From M269 sp964640795 (GTDB taxonomy: Bacteria > Pseudomonadota > Gammaproteobacteria > Enterobacterales > Alteromonadaceae): a stretch of DNA of 64,000 bases. The notes beneath the pieces were generated by a model. That model was not told the DNA's origin, made no database searches, and saw nothing but the letters and a program-made list of their open reading frames with translations. Positions within the stretch are counted from its first letter, which is position 1, and every line of letters starts with the position of its first letter. Shown piece after piece: positions 44,824 to 55,100 of the stretch. The stretch spans positions 186,001 through 250,000 of the forward strand of contig CAZXIN010000002.1 in the NCBI GenBank assembly GCA_964640795.1, read 5' to 3'. A program made the position numbers and the translations under genes.

Positions 44824-45459
44824 TTAATGTTTATAGCCCCAACGCGCCATTAACGATTGCTCTATGCCTAAATGATCAAGAATACGTGCCACGACAAAAT
44901 TGACTAGGTCATTGATGCTTTCTGGGTTGTGATAGAACCCTGGTGCAGCGGGCATTATGGTTGCGCCGGCTTGAGATAAAGTGAGCATGTTTTGTAAATG
45001 AATACTTGATAAAGGCATTTCTCTTGGCACGAGAATAAGCTGCCCTCTTTCTTTAATCACAACATCTGCGGCGCGTTCAATCAAGTTGTTGCTTGCACCT
45101 GTTGCTATGGCAGAAACACTGCCAGCTGAGCAGGGGCAAATAACCATTTGCTTGGGAGCGGCTGACCCTGATGCTACGGGTGAAAACCATTCTTCTTTAC
45201 CACAAACAATTAACTGTCCTTCTTTTGCTAGATACTTTTCACTAAAAAAGTCAGTTGCCGATTGAGGGTTTGCCGGTATCTGCAAATTTGACTCAGTGGC
45301 TAATACGACTCGACCTGCTGAAGATATTAGGAGGTATACTTGGTAGTCAGCGGCCAACAGCACTTCCAATAAACGTAATCCGTAAGGCGCACCAGATGCG
45401 CCCGTTAATGCCAACGTTATTCTTTTTTGTGAGTGATAGGGTGCACTACTTGTCGTCAT
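44824..45459 (-). CDS. ubiX: Flavin prenyltransferase UbiX
   Basis: A 211-residue enzyme that prenylates FMN to make the cofactor for UbiD decarboxylase in ubiquinone synthesis. TGASGAPYGLRLLEVLL is the FMN-binding opening, PCSAGSVSAIATGASNNLIERAADV is the central signature, and LVPREMPLSSIHLQNMLTLS is the prenyl-binding region. It overlaps mpl by 14 bases, a common gammaproteobacterial pairing. No ubiD is in the window. Confidence 0.95.
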   Translation of the reverse strand: MTTSSAPYHSQKRITLALTGASGAPYGLRLLEVLLAADYQVYLLISSAGRVVLATESNLQIPANPQSATDFFSEKYLAKEGQLIVCGKEEWFSPVASGSAAPKQMVICPCSAGSVSAIATGASNNLIERAADVVIKERGQLILVPREMPLSSIHLQNMLTLSQAGATIMPAAPGFYHNPESINDLVNFVVARILDHLGIEQSLMARWGYKH

Positions 45460-46813
45460 ATTTTGCCTGTAAATTGTTCAACAGTTTTTCATGTATACCG
45501 CCAAAACCACCGTTACTCATGATCACTAAATGATCTCCAGATTGGCTTTGTTGCGCTAGAGCATCGACGAGTGCGTCAATATCATCGAAAAGCTCAGCAG
45601 GTATTTTACTCTGTTTGACGATGTCTGAAAAAGTCGACAAGGCGTTGCTATTGGGTGCTTCATACGCAAATACAGTATCGGCTAATTGCCAAGACTGTGC
45701 CAGTGTATCTTTGTGAACACCCATCTTCATGGTATTAGAGCGAGGCTCCAATACCGCTATGATACGAGCGGAGCCAACTTTATCTCTCAACCCTTTGAGT
45801 GTTGTCTCAATAGCGGTAGGGTGATGGGCAAAGTCGTCGTAAACAGTAATGTTGTTAACGCAGCCTCGCACTTCCATACGCCTTTTGGTGTTGATAAATT
45901 GATTCAATGCCTCAATTGCATGTGATGGTCTTACACCGACATTACGGGCAGCGGCAATAGCCATGAGTCCGTTTGCTCGGTTATGTTCTCCTTGCAAATC
46001 CCACTCAACACAACCTTGCACTTCTTCTTCAAAAACGACATCGAAGGTACATCCATCATCGCTAATATTGGTTACTTGCCAATCGCCGTTAGCTGTTTGA
46101 CGTGGTGTCCAACAACCTTTATCTAGCGTGTCGTCGATATTTTGATCTCCATAAGGAGAAAGAATAAGGCCGTTGTTTGGCACCATACGGATGAGGTGAT
46201 GAAACTGGGTCTGTATGGCTGACAAGTTAGTGAATATATCGGCGTGATCGAACTCCAAGTTATTGATGACCAATGTCCGAGGTCGGTAGTGTACGAACTT
46301 CGACCGTTTATCGAAAAAGGCTGTGTCGTATTCATCCGCTTCAATAACGAAGAAAGGTGAATCCCCTAGTTTGGCTGATACACCAAAGTTTTGTGGAACA
46401 CCGCCAATTAAAAAGCCCGGTTTCATTCCTGCATAGTCCAAAATCCAAGCCAACATACTACTGGTCGTGGTTTTACCATGTGTGCCCGAAACTGCGAGTA
46501 CCCATTTCTCTTTAAGGAAATTGTCTAAAAGCCATTGTGGTCCACTGGTGTAGGGAATATTGCGTTCGAGAACATACTCAACCGCTGAGTTACCTCTGGA
46601 CATCGCATTGCCTATAACCACAATATCGGGCGTGGGCGAGAATTGTTCAATGCCGTAACCTTGTGTGAGCTCGATACCAAGATCAGTCAATTGGGTGCTC
46701 ATGGGAGGGTAAACGTTAGCGTCCGAACCGGTGACTTTGTGCCCCATGGCTTGTGCCAGTGCTGCAATGCCGCCCATAAAGGTGCCGCAAATGCCTAGAA
46801 TGTGTACGTGCAT
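45446..46813 (-). CDS. mpl: Murein peptide ligase Mpl
   Basis: A 455-residue Mur-ligase relative that joins recycled murein tripeptide to UDP-MurNAc in the cytosol. ILGICGTFMGGIAALAQAMGH opens the Rossmann domain, and VSGTHGKTTTSSMLAWIL is the ATP loop. VIEADEYDTAFFDKRSKF and EFDHADIF are Mur-ligase motifs. Start is ATG 46813 (MHVHILGICG); a longer frame has no similarity. It is divergent from fbp. The gap contains a perfect 9-bp palindrome. Confidence 0.95.
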   Translation of the reverse strand: MHVHILGICGTFMGGIAALAQAMGHKVTGSDANVYPPMSTQLTDLGIELTQGYGIEQFSPTPDIVVIGNAMSRGNSAVEYVLERNIPYTSGPQWLLDNFLKEKWVLAVSGTHGKTTTSSMLAWILDYAGMKPGFLIGGVPQNFGVSAKLGDSPFFVIEADEYDTAFFDKRSKFVHYRPRTLVINNLEFDHADIFTNLSAIQTQFHHLIRMVPNNGLILSPYGDQNIDDTLDKGCWTPRQTANGDWQVTNISDDGCTFDVVFEEEVQGCVEWDLQGEHNRANGLMAIAAARNVGVRPSHAIEALNQFINTKRRMEVRGCVNNITVYDDFAHHPTAIETTLKGLRDKVGSARIIAVLEPRSNTMKMGVHKDTLAQSWQLADTVFAYEAPNSNALSTFSDIVKQSKIPAELFDDIDALVDALAQQSQSGDHLVIMSNGGFGGIHEKLLNNLQAKYDDK

Positions 46814-46876
46814 AAAGTAAAAATTTGAAACAGAGTGATATACGCTAAGGTTATCAGACAATAGGCTGCTGACCTA

Positions 46877-46901
46877 AAATTAAACCTTTAGTGTTTAATT
46901 T
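46877..46901. promoter_or_regulatory. Perfect palindrome in the mpl/fbp divergent gap
   Basis: AAATTAAAC (46877-46885) and GTTTAATTT (46893-46901) are exact complements, seven bases apart. The gap is 209 bases between divergent genes. A dimeric regulator binding site is possible; a hairpin in either leader is the alternative. No regulator gene is adjacent. Confidence 0.4.
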
Positions 46902-47022
46902 CAATGCAGTTATTTACGTTTGTAACCTATGTTGTAAGTTTTCAGGCGTGAGTTGATCTTATAAAGAAGATATACTGCATACGCTCGATTTAATTGCCCA
47001 ATAACTCAAACAAGGTCAAACA

Positions 47023-47994
47023 ATGAAAAGACTCAACACCGTCTTACAAAATGATGGCGCGCCATTAGAACTCATCCTATTGATACGTACACTGCTGGCA
47101 TCGTGTAAAGAGATATCATTCCGTGTTGGGCAAGGAGCGTTAGCGGGTGTATTGGGTTCTACTCTGAGTGAGAATGTTCAAGGTGAGACCCAGAAAAAGC
47201 TTGATGTGATTTCGAACCAAATTATTAAAGATATTCTTAGCGAGTCAGGTTATGTTAAAGCGATATCTTCTGAAGAGGAAGATACGGTCGTTCCCTGTAA
47301 TCCTGATGGCAAATATTTAGTGAGTTATGATCCGTTGGACGGGTCTTCAAATACTGATATCAATAGTTTGATTGGGACCATTTTTTCAATTACTCATGCG
47401 CCACAATGGATGGAGCCGGATGACCCTTCAGCTTTTTTACAACCGGGTACACAAATGGTTGCTGCGGGTTATGTTTTGTATGGCCCATCGACTATGTTAG
47501 CGATGACGACAGGTCGTGGGACACACCTTTATACGCTGGACAAAACACATGGTGGTTTCTTGCTCGCAGAAGAAAACATTAAGGTGCCTGAGCAGACCAA
47601 AGAGTTCGCGATTAATTCATCTAATCAACGTCATTGGGAAGCGCCAATGCAAGATTATATTGCTGACTTACTGATGGGCTCTGAAGGTCCTAGAGGCAAA
47701 GACTTTAATATGCGTTGGGTTGGCGCTATGGTTGGTGATATTCATCGAATTTTATGTCGAGGCGGGATCTTCTCTTATCCGTTTGATAAGCGCAATCCAG
47801 CAATGCCTGGAAAATTAAGGTTACTCTACGAAGCCAATCCTATGTCTTTCTTAATTGAGCAGGCGGGTGGAGCGTCGTCAACGGGCACTGGCAGGATTCT
47901 CGAAGTAATGCCAACAGAGATTCATCAACGTGTGCCAGTGATTATGGGATCGAAAGAAGAAGTAGAAACTTGTGTGAGTTACTACAATCAATGA
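47023..47994 (+). CDS. fbp: Fructose-1,6-bisphosphatase class I
   Basis: A 323-residue gluconeogenic phosphatase. DPLDGSSNTDINSLIGTIFSI carries the catalytic DPxDGSSN motif. SSEEEDTVV supplies metal-binding glutamates, and RWVGAMVGDIHRIL and FPYD-like SYPFDKRNPAMPGKLRLLYEANPM bind substrate. The downstream hydratase-family gene starts within its stop codon (ATGA), so the two are translated together, an unusual pairing. Confidence 0.95.
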   Translation: MKRLNTVLQNDGAPLELILLIRTLLASCKEISFRVGQGALAGVLGSTLSENVQGETQKKLDVISNQIIKDILSESGYVKAISSEEEDTVVPCNPDGKYLVSYDPLDGSSNTDINSLIGTIFSITHAPQWMEPDDPSAFLQPGTQMVAAGYVLYGPSTMLAMTTGRGTHLYTLDKTHGGFLLAEENIKVPEQTKEFAINSSNQRHWEAPMQDYIADLLMGSEGPRGKDFNMRWVGAMVGDIHRILCRGGIFSYPFDKRNPAMPGKLRLLYEANPMSFLIEQAGGASSTGTGRILEVMPTEIHQRVPVIMGSKEEVETCVSYYNQ

Positions 47995-48749
47995 TCAACG
48001 CCGCAAAAGCTGCCGCTGAGTTATTACGTCGGCGAGTTGAAGATGTTCAAGAAGGGCGCTTGGAGGAATCTATTCGCCCTACAAGTATTGAAGAAGCACT
48101 GGCAATCCAAACAGAAATTGTTGAACAATACTCGGATTTTGTCGGTGGTTGGAAGTGCTTGTTACCCCTCGAAAACGGCAACATTATTGTCGCGCCTATC
48201 TTTAATCAGGAAATTCAGACGAGTGAAGTCTGTCGTTTAGCCTCAGATAATGGCTTGGCAATGATTGAGCCTGAAATGGCTTTTATATTAGGTGAAGATT
48301 TACCCTCTCAAGAGGAAGGGTATTCGGGGGAACAAGTCGATAAAGCTATAGCGAGCTGTCATATGGCCCTGGAATTGACTAAATCTCGTTTTGCACCTGA
48401 TAGCGGATTCGATTATTACGAAATGTTTGCGGACTGTTTTATTAACCAAGGCATATTGATTGGTCCTGAGGTTGATAAAGCGAAGGCTTACAACGCCGCC
48501 AACGTTGTCATCAGAATAAGCTGTCATGATGAGGCTAAAGAATATGATGGTGCTCATCCTAACCTGAATACTTATAAACCCGTTCATTGGCTCATTAACA
48601 TGATGAGTCAGCGTGGCGTGGATTTCAAAAAGGGACAAGCTATTATTACTGGATCCTATGCTGGATTAGTGGCGCTTGAATTTGGTAAGTGCTACGACAT
48701 TGAGTACGAAGGGATAGGCTCTTACCCTGTCACTTTTAAAGAAAGGTGA
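47991..48749 (+). CDS. Hydratase/decarboxylase-family (MhpD-like, FAH superfamily) protein
   Basis: A 252-residue protein of the 2-keto-4-pentenoate hydratase / fumarylacetoacetase superfamily. AEPEMAF-like MIEPEMAFILGEDLP provides metal ligands, and GAHPNLNTYKPVHWLINMM and GSYAGLVALEFG match the C-terminal core. Its ATG overlaps the fbp TGA. No aromatic-degradation genes are nearby, so the substrate is open; a carbon-metabolism or repair role alongside FBPase is inference only. Confidence 0.75.
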   Translation: MINAAKAAAELLRRRVEDVQEGRLEESIRPTSIEEALAIQTEIVEQYSDFVGGWKCLLPLENGNIIVAPIFNQEIQTSEVCRLASDNGLAMIEPEMAFILGEDLPSQEEGYSGEQVDKAIASCHMALELTKSRFAPDSGFDYYEMFADCFINQGILIGPEVDKAKAYNAANVVIRISCHDEAKEYDGAHPNLNTYKPVHWLINMMSQRGVDFKKGQAIITGSYAGLVALEFGKCYDIEYEGIGSYPVTFKER

Positions 48750-48857
48750 GATATATCAATGTGGGGTGGTATGAGTCTTTATTCCCGAATAAATCCGGTC
48801 CCACAGCTGATATTCCTGAGGAACCGGTTGTAACTGCCATGTTGAACAACTCGTTAT

Positions 48858-49784
48858 TTAAGTTTTCAACGGAAAATTGACATCCGTGATCAATGATTTG
48901 CTTTCTACTTCTGCTGGATCATTGCGATAAACTTCAAACGGATGAATCCCTTTAGCACATTTAATTTCTTTGGAACGTTGCATATTATACAGTGTTGACC
49001 ATGCGTTCCCTAGATGCTCGTATGCGCCTACATGCCTTAATGTATAAACATTGATGTCAGGCATTTCACCTTTAACAAAATGACTCGGTAAGTGTGCAGG
49101 AATAGCTTTAACAGGGATGCCTGAAGTATAGGTAACCTCTCTTTTTACCATACCCCACTTATGATAGATGGAAAACTGGTCGCCGTTGGTTAGATCGGGT
49201 GAATCGGCTAAGAAAGCTTCCAACGATTTGAAAGCGGCTTCCATGGATGATGGCATATCATCTTGGTGGCAAGTCGTTTTAACACCGATATATTTTGTGG
49301 CTGGGAGTTTAGACACTCCTTTAAAGTCCAATGTTGACTTTATTTCTTTGTCCTCGATGATCTCTTTTAGCATTCGCAAGCCTCTTTCGTAGTCCATACC
49401 GATGTAGGCGATCATCATTTTTTTCATCCAGAACATGAAAAAGGGGAGTTTGGAGTTCATTACCCAAGAGACTTTGACGTCATTCTCTGAGGGTTCCAGA
49501 ATAAATTGTACGTCAGCTGTCGATTTCCAAGGAGTAATAAAGTTGAGTTTGTAATCGATACACGTGTTATTACCTTCGGACAATAAACTCATATTGCCTG
49601 AGCCTACTCGTTTGCCTTCCCATGAATAGGAACGTTTGTCGTCAGCAACGGTTAGCGTGGCTTCGGGATCCATGATGAGCCATGGTGACCAAGCACGCCA
49701 TTGGTCAAAGTCGGTTAATACATTATAAATATCATCGACTGATGCGTTGATGTTGATAGATTTGGTGACATGTACGGCAGGCAT
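48858..49784 (-). CDS. SRPBCC and GyrI-like fusion protein
   Basis: A 308-residue two-domain protein. Residues about 1-145 are a polyketide-cyclase/SRPBCC lipid- or ligand-binding fold (ITKSINI-like opening, FDQWRAWSPWL, VSWVMNS). Residues about 155-305 are a GyrI-like (AraC effector-binding) domain with PATKYIGVKTTC, WGMVKREVTY and VYTLRHVGAYEHLGNAWSTLY. It likely binds a small hydrophobic molecule and has no DNA-binding domain. Single gene; function unknown. Confidence 0.8.
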   Translation of the reverse strand: MPAVHVTKSININASVDDIYNVLTDFDQWRAWSPWLIMDPEATLTVADDKRSYSWEGKRVGSGNMSLLSEGNNTCIDYKLNFITPWKSTADVQFILEPSENDVKVSWVMNSKLPFFMFWMKKMMIAYIGMDYERGLRMLKEIIEDKEIKSTLDFKGVSKLPATKYIGVKTTCHQDDMPSSMEAAFKSLEAFLADSPDLTNGDQFSIYHKWGMVKREVTYTSGIPVKAIPAHLPSHFVKGEMPDINVYTLRHVGAYEHLGNAWSTLYNMQRSKEIKCAKGIHPFEVYRNDPAEVESKSLITDVNFPLKT

Positions 49785-49916
49785 AATAATCTCCCCAATA
49801 TTTATTGTTTTTATGTCTATACTTTAGTCAAAGAAGCGTCGGTAATCAAAGTCATCTCAATGAATACTGGAGCGTGTTAACTTTTGATGTGCCATTTAAT
49901 GTGATTAACCTTTCAT

Positions 49917-51563
49917 TTATTGACTTAAACAATCGGAAGGCAGTGCGAACCAGCGAAGTTTTTCAACAGCTGGAGGTAATTGCAGGCTGAACGTTTTATG
50001 TAATGTACCGACCTCTGTTAATGTTTGATTAGCTTGATTGAAGAGGGCATCGAAATCAGCGGTAGTATCTATTTTTGTTTTTTGCGGCGTATCTAAAAAT
50101 GAAAATGCCAGTAATGAGTGGGGGAGATTGTTTAACTTACCTTGATACAGCCAATTGCCAGAAATTTGATCAAGTTGGTAGAAAGGGAGCATTTTCCAAC
50201 CATGCTGAGCAACGAGCTGAATGGCATTTAGGATATAGGTGAACTCTACTTCGGGAATAAAGTAGTTAAAGTTGAGCCTTACCCATCCCGGCCTAAGGAA
50301 TGTATAACCTTGTTGTATTTGGTGTTCTATATTTTTGCTGTCATGCTCGTTTATTCCCAGCAAGCTATGCCCATAAGGCCCTGCACATGAGCACCCTCCC
50401 CGTACCTGAATGCCGAATAGATCGTTCAATAAGGCCGTAATAAAACCATAATGTAAATCTTTATCGGCATGTTTAAACCTGAGTGAGAAAATCGAAAGCC
50501 TGTTTGCTTCGTTGTTGCCTAGTACCTCCAATTGAGGTGTTTTGCTGAATACTGCCATTGCTTTATCGACAAGGTTCTTTTCTGTTTTTTCTATATTTGG
50601 AATGCCTACTTCCTGCTGAAGTTTGAACACCAAACCTGCGCGGATGGACTCTACTATTGCTGGTGTTCCGCCTTCTTCTCGTCGTTCATGATCGTCAATG
50701 TAAACATGATGTGAAGGTGTGACATATGATACAGTGCCGCCGCCTATCATTGATGGAATACGATTGCTCAGGATAGCATTTTTGACGACCAAAATACCGG
50801 GTGTTCCGGGGCCGCCAATGAATTTGTGAGGAGATATGAAGACGGCATCGAATGGATGCGCTGTATTCATGTTTATCTTTGTATAAGGTGCAGCCGCAGC
50901 ATAATCCCAAAACGAAAGGGCATTGTGAGATTTCAAGATGTGTGTGACATGCCCTGTGTCACTGATAACCCCAGTGACATTTGAAGCTGCCGAGAAGCTT
51001 CCAATTTTTAAAGGACGATCTTGGTATTCAAGTAGCTTATGCTTCAGTATATCCGTATTGATTTGCCCGTTACTATCCAAAGGTATGGCGACAACATCAG
51101 CAATACTCTCACGCCAAGGCAATTCGTTGGAATGGTGCTCATAGGGGCCCACAAATACAACAGGCTTTTGATGCGGCGGGATTTGTTGCGAAAAGTGATG
51201 TATATCATCGAGGCCTCTAGGTATCTGCAAACCCAGAATATCGATAATTTTATTAATAGCAGCGGTAGCGCCCGAGCCACAGAAAATGACACTGTCTAAC
51301 GCCTTCCCGTTGACTGCTTGCTTAATCATGGTTCTTGCTTCTTCTCGAAACTTTGTTGTTTGTGCTCCTGTTGCGGAAGTTTCTGTGTGAGTATTGGCGT
51401 AAAACGGCAACACATGGTGAGCTATGTAGTTTTCGATAAAGCTTAAGCTACGGCCAGATGCTGTGTAGTCTGCATAAATGAGTGGCTTTTCTCCAAATGG
51501 TGTCGTTAATATTTGATTATGTCCAATAACCGATGTTGCAATTTTATTCATGAGCGGTGCCAT
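49917..51563 (-). CDS. Class V aminotransferase-fold PLP enzyme (cysteine-desulfurase-like) with C-terminal extension
   Basis: A 548-residue PLP enzyme. SPHKFIGGPGTPG contains the PLP lysine, FWDYAAAAPY the cofactor aspartate, and RGGCSCAGPYGHSLLG a flexible active-site loop with two cysteines like cysteine desulfurases. About 120 extra residues at the C-terminus are not typical. Start is ATG 51563 with GAGG seven bases upstream; ATG 51551 is possible. It is divergent from an Lrp-type regulator at 51702, which may control it. Sulfur or selenium mobilisation is inferred, not shown. Confidence 0.82.
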   Translation of the reverse strand: MAPLMNKIATSVIGHNQILTTPFGEKPLIYADYTASGRSLSFIENYIAHHVLPFYANTHTETSATGAQTTKFREEARTMIKQAVNGKALDSVIFCGSGATAAINKIIDILGLQIPRGLDDIHHFSQQIPPHQKPVVFVGPYEHHSNELPWRESIADVVAIPLDSNGQINTDILKHKLLEYQDRPLKIGSFSAASNVTGVISDTGHVTHILKSHNALSFWDYAAAAPYTKINMNTAHPFDAVFISPHKFIGGPGTPGILVVKNAILSNRIPSMIGGGTVSYVTPSHHVYIDDHERREEGGTPAIVESIRAGLVFKLQQEVGIPNIEKTEKNLVDKAMAVFSKTPQLEVLGNNEANRLSIFSLRFKHADKDLHYGFITALLNDLFGIQVRGGCSCAGPYGHSLLGINEHDSKNIEHQIQQGYTFLRPGWVRLNFNYFIPEVEFTYILNAIQLVAQHGWKMLPFYQLDQISGNWLYQGKLNNLPHSLLAFSFLDTPQKTKIDTTADFDALFNQANQTLTEVGTLHKTFSLQLPPAVEKLRWFALPSDCLSQ

Positions 51564-51701
51564 AAAATACCTCGAGAAATCATTTGTATAAATGGTATCT
51601 CGATAAGCAAAGCACATTGTCTCTGACTGGGTCGTAATTTCTCATTATTTTCGAACGTTTGTTCTGTTATAGTTAATAAAAATATCGATTTGGTCCACTT
51701 A

Positions 51702-52163
51702 ATGGAAATAGACAAAACAGATAATGCGATTTTGACACTGATGCAGCGCGATGCGTCTCTTTCTGTTGGTATGTTGGCAGAGCAAATCGGAATCTCTAAA
51801 TCTGCTTGCTGGCGACGCATTCAAAAGCTAGAGGAAAATGGCATCATTCGACAGCAAGTCACACTGCTGGAACCTGCAAAAGTTGGTTTAAGCTTGACTG
51901 TGTTCATCTCTGTGCGGACAAATCAGCATAATGCCAATTGGGCAGCTAATTTTAAGCAGACAGTAGAAGAAATCCCCGGTGTTATGGAAGTGTATCGAAT
52001 GGGAGGTGATGTCGATTATCTTGTAAAAGCGGTGGTGAGAGACATGACTGGATATGATCAGCTGTACCAAAAATTACTGTGTGCAGATTTGATGGAAGTG
52101 ACGGCTGGTTTTGTGATGGAAACGATAAAACAGACAACCGCTTTACCGTTACCACCCCTCTAA
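51702..52163 (+). CDS. Lrp/AsnC-family transcription regulator
   Basis: A 153-residue regulator. The N-terminal helix-turn-helix is SVGMLAEQIGISKSACWRRIQKLEENGII; the C-terminal RAM domain follows (FISVRTNQH, GVMEVYRMGGDVDYLVKAVV). Start is ATG 51702; an in-frame TTG at 51690 adds four residues. It is divergent from the PLP enzyme gene, and Lrp-type genes often control their divergent neighbour, so a link to amino-acid or cysteine metabolism is plausible. It converges on the RND gene four bases away. Confidence 0.9.
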   Translation: MEIDKTDNAILTLMQRDASLSVGMLAEQIGISKSACWRRIQKLEENGIIRQQVTLLEPAKVGLSLTVFISVRTNQHNANWAANFKQTVEEIPGVMEVYRMGGDVDYLVKAVVRDMTGYDQLYQKLLCADLMEVTAGFVMETIKQTTALPLPPL

Positions 52164-52167
52164 TGTT

Positions 52168-55100
52168 TTACTGCGTGGCTTCAATTGTATGGTGTGTATC
52201 GACGTCCTTCGGCTTGCCGAATAAGTTAGCGATACGCTCTAATATTAGGTAGTTAACCGGCACTAATATCAAGGTAATGACGGTAGCAAACAAGATACCG
52301 AACCCTAAAGACACTGCCATAGGTATTAAGAACTGCGCTTGTGTTGATTTCTCGAAGAGTAAAGGCATCAAGCCAAAGAAGGTGGTTAAGCTAGTCAACA
52401 TAACAGGCCTTACGCGTGCTGCACCGGCTGTTAAAACACCTTCCATCAAGGTATGACCCTCAGCTCGCTTCTTGTTAATAAAATCAACTAGGACGAGTGA
52501 ATCATTCACAACTACACCAATCAGCGCCAACATGCCCAGTAAGCTCATAATCGATAAGCTCATGCCCATTATCCAATGACCTACTACAGCACCTAGAATG
52601 CCGAAGGGGATAATACTCATGACGGCGAGGGGCTGCCAATAAGATTTAAAGGGAATGGCAAGTAAGCAGTAAATAACAAAAAAGACAAAAACGAGTCCCC
52701 ACTTTAATGAACCAAAAGATTCTCTCTGCTCCTTAGCTTCGCCTTCTAATGAGTGGCTCATGTCTGGGTATTGCAAAACAAGGTCGTCTAAGTAGTCCTT
52801 CAAATCCGCCTGTAGTGTCGTCATATTGGTATTGCTCTTCTCGACATCGGCCGTGATGTTGGCGGTGCGGTAACGGTCAATACGGTTGATCGCCGAAGGG
52901 CTTTGGCCTGGGATCAATTTGGCAACATGTGCTAATGGAACTGAATCTCCGGTAGGAGTTTGCACTAACACTTGCTCCAATGTTGCAACAGACTGCCTTT
53001 CTTTAAGAGGAAGTCTAACCATGACACGGACATCGTCTCGTCCTCGTTGTACACGCTGTACTTGGGCACCAAAGTAGGCACTGCGTATCTGAGAAGATAA
53101 ACCGTTGCGAGTTAAGCCTAAGGCTTTACCTTGTTCCGTCAATTCTATCTGTAACTCTTGTTTGCCGTTTGACAAGCTGTCAGAGATATCGAATACGGTT
53201 GGGTAAGTGGCAAGGTGTTCCTTAATTTTTTCTGAGGCCTCTCGTAATGTGACTAATGAGTTGCCACTTAGGCGAACATCAATTGGATCCGAACTACGGC
53301 CTATCTCAGCTCTAAAAGTCAGACTCTCAGCACCTGGAATTGTGCCTATTGCACGCCGCCATTCACCGAGTAGCTCTCGTGAGCTAATACGATAAGAGCG
53401 TTGTTCTGGTGGTACTATTTCGAAACGAACACGCCCGACGTTGGCATTACCACCTCTGCCCCCTGTTGTAGCTAATATGTTGAGTATCACACTTTCGCCC
53501 GTTTCTTCGTCAATATGCTTTTGTTTAAGTGTATAGGCGGCTTGTGAAATCTTGTTGATAAAGCGATCAGTGACTTCGTAAGGTGTCCCTGTCGGCATCG
53601 TTAAATTCATACGCACAGTTTCACTGGGTATGCGTGGGAAAAAGACAAAGCGTGTCCAGCCACTCATGATAAGCGCAATGACCAGAATGAACATGGCAAC
53701 AAAGCTCATCAATGTGACACTTTTATTGCGTAAGGCCAAATGCAATAAGGGTTGATAATACCTGATAATGGCAGCTTCAAATCCGTCTGCAAAACGTTGT
53801 TGCCATCGTTCAAAGCGATTTTGCTTAGACTTTTCATTACGCAGTTTGACGTATTTCAGGTGAGCTGGCAGTACAAATTTAGACTCAATAAGAGAGAATA
53901 TTAGGACTGGGATAACAACAATAGGAAGTTGCGCAAATAACGCACCACGTGCACCTTCAATAAAAGCTAATGGGAGGAATGCAGCGACAGTCGTTAGAAT
54001 ACCGAAAGTAACAGGTGTTGCGACTTCTTTGGTGCCTGCTATGGCAGCTTGTTCGCCAGATTCAGCATTGCGCATATGGGTATAAACGTTTTCTCCCGTT
54101 ACAATAGCGTCGTCGACAACGATCCCAAGCACCAGAATAAAACCAAACAAGCTCATGACATTAATCGTGGCGCCTAAGAATGGCATGGCGATAAAGGCTC
54201 CCATAAAGGAAACAGGAATGCCCACGAACACCCAGATGGCTATTGAAGGCCTTAAAAATAAAGTGAGCAGCGCAAGGACTAAGATACCGCCCTGCGCTGC
54301 ATTGGAGATTAACGTGTTGAGGCGATTTTTGACGATTTGTGAGTCGTCATCCCAGTAACTCAATTCATAGCCGACAGGCAATGTCGCCTGACGTTCGCTA
54401 ATATAGTTTTTGACTAAGTCGGCGACTTCTACAGCGCTTTGCTGACCAATACGGAAGACCGATATAAAAGCGGCTTGCTTGCCGTTGAAGCGCGTGCGTA
54501 CCGGCGACTCTTCAAAGCCATCGTCGATGGTGGCAACATCTCTCAAGCGTATAATGCTGCCATCAACATTGGTTTTAACGACAATTTGCGAGAAGTCATC
54601 CTTACGATAAGCCTGACCTTTTGAGCGTAATAGGATATCACCGCCCTGAGTGCGCAAGTTGCCAGCTGAGATATCTAACGAACTGGCGGCTATGGCTGTA
54701 CTGACTTGGCTTAAACTGAGTTGATATTGGCGCAGTGCTTCTTGCGATACTTCAATGGTAATCTCGTAATCGCGCACGCCATCGAGTTCCAATTGTGTGA
54801 GCCCTGGAATACGTAATAAGTCATCTCGAACCTGTTCGGCAAACTCTCGAATTTCCTTTTCACCATAGTCACCAGAAACACTAACCGTAATCACATCTCG
54901 CTTTCTTTGTGCCAGCGCGACAATAGGATTCTCAGCATCTACTGGAAAAGTGTTGATGGCGTCAACTCGAGATTTGACGTCTGACAAAATCTCTCTTGCA
55001 TCGTAGCCTGACTCGACTTCTATATTAACGCTGGCAGCTCCTTCTGACGATGTACTCGTAATGCGTTCTATTCCTTCTAAATCCTGCACTGCTTCTTCAA

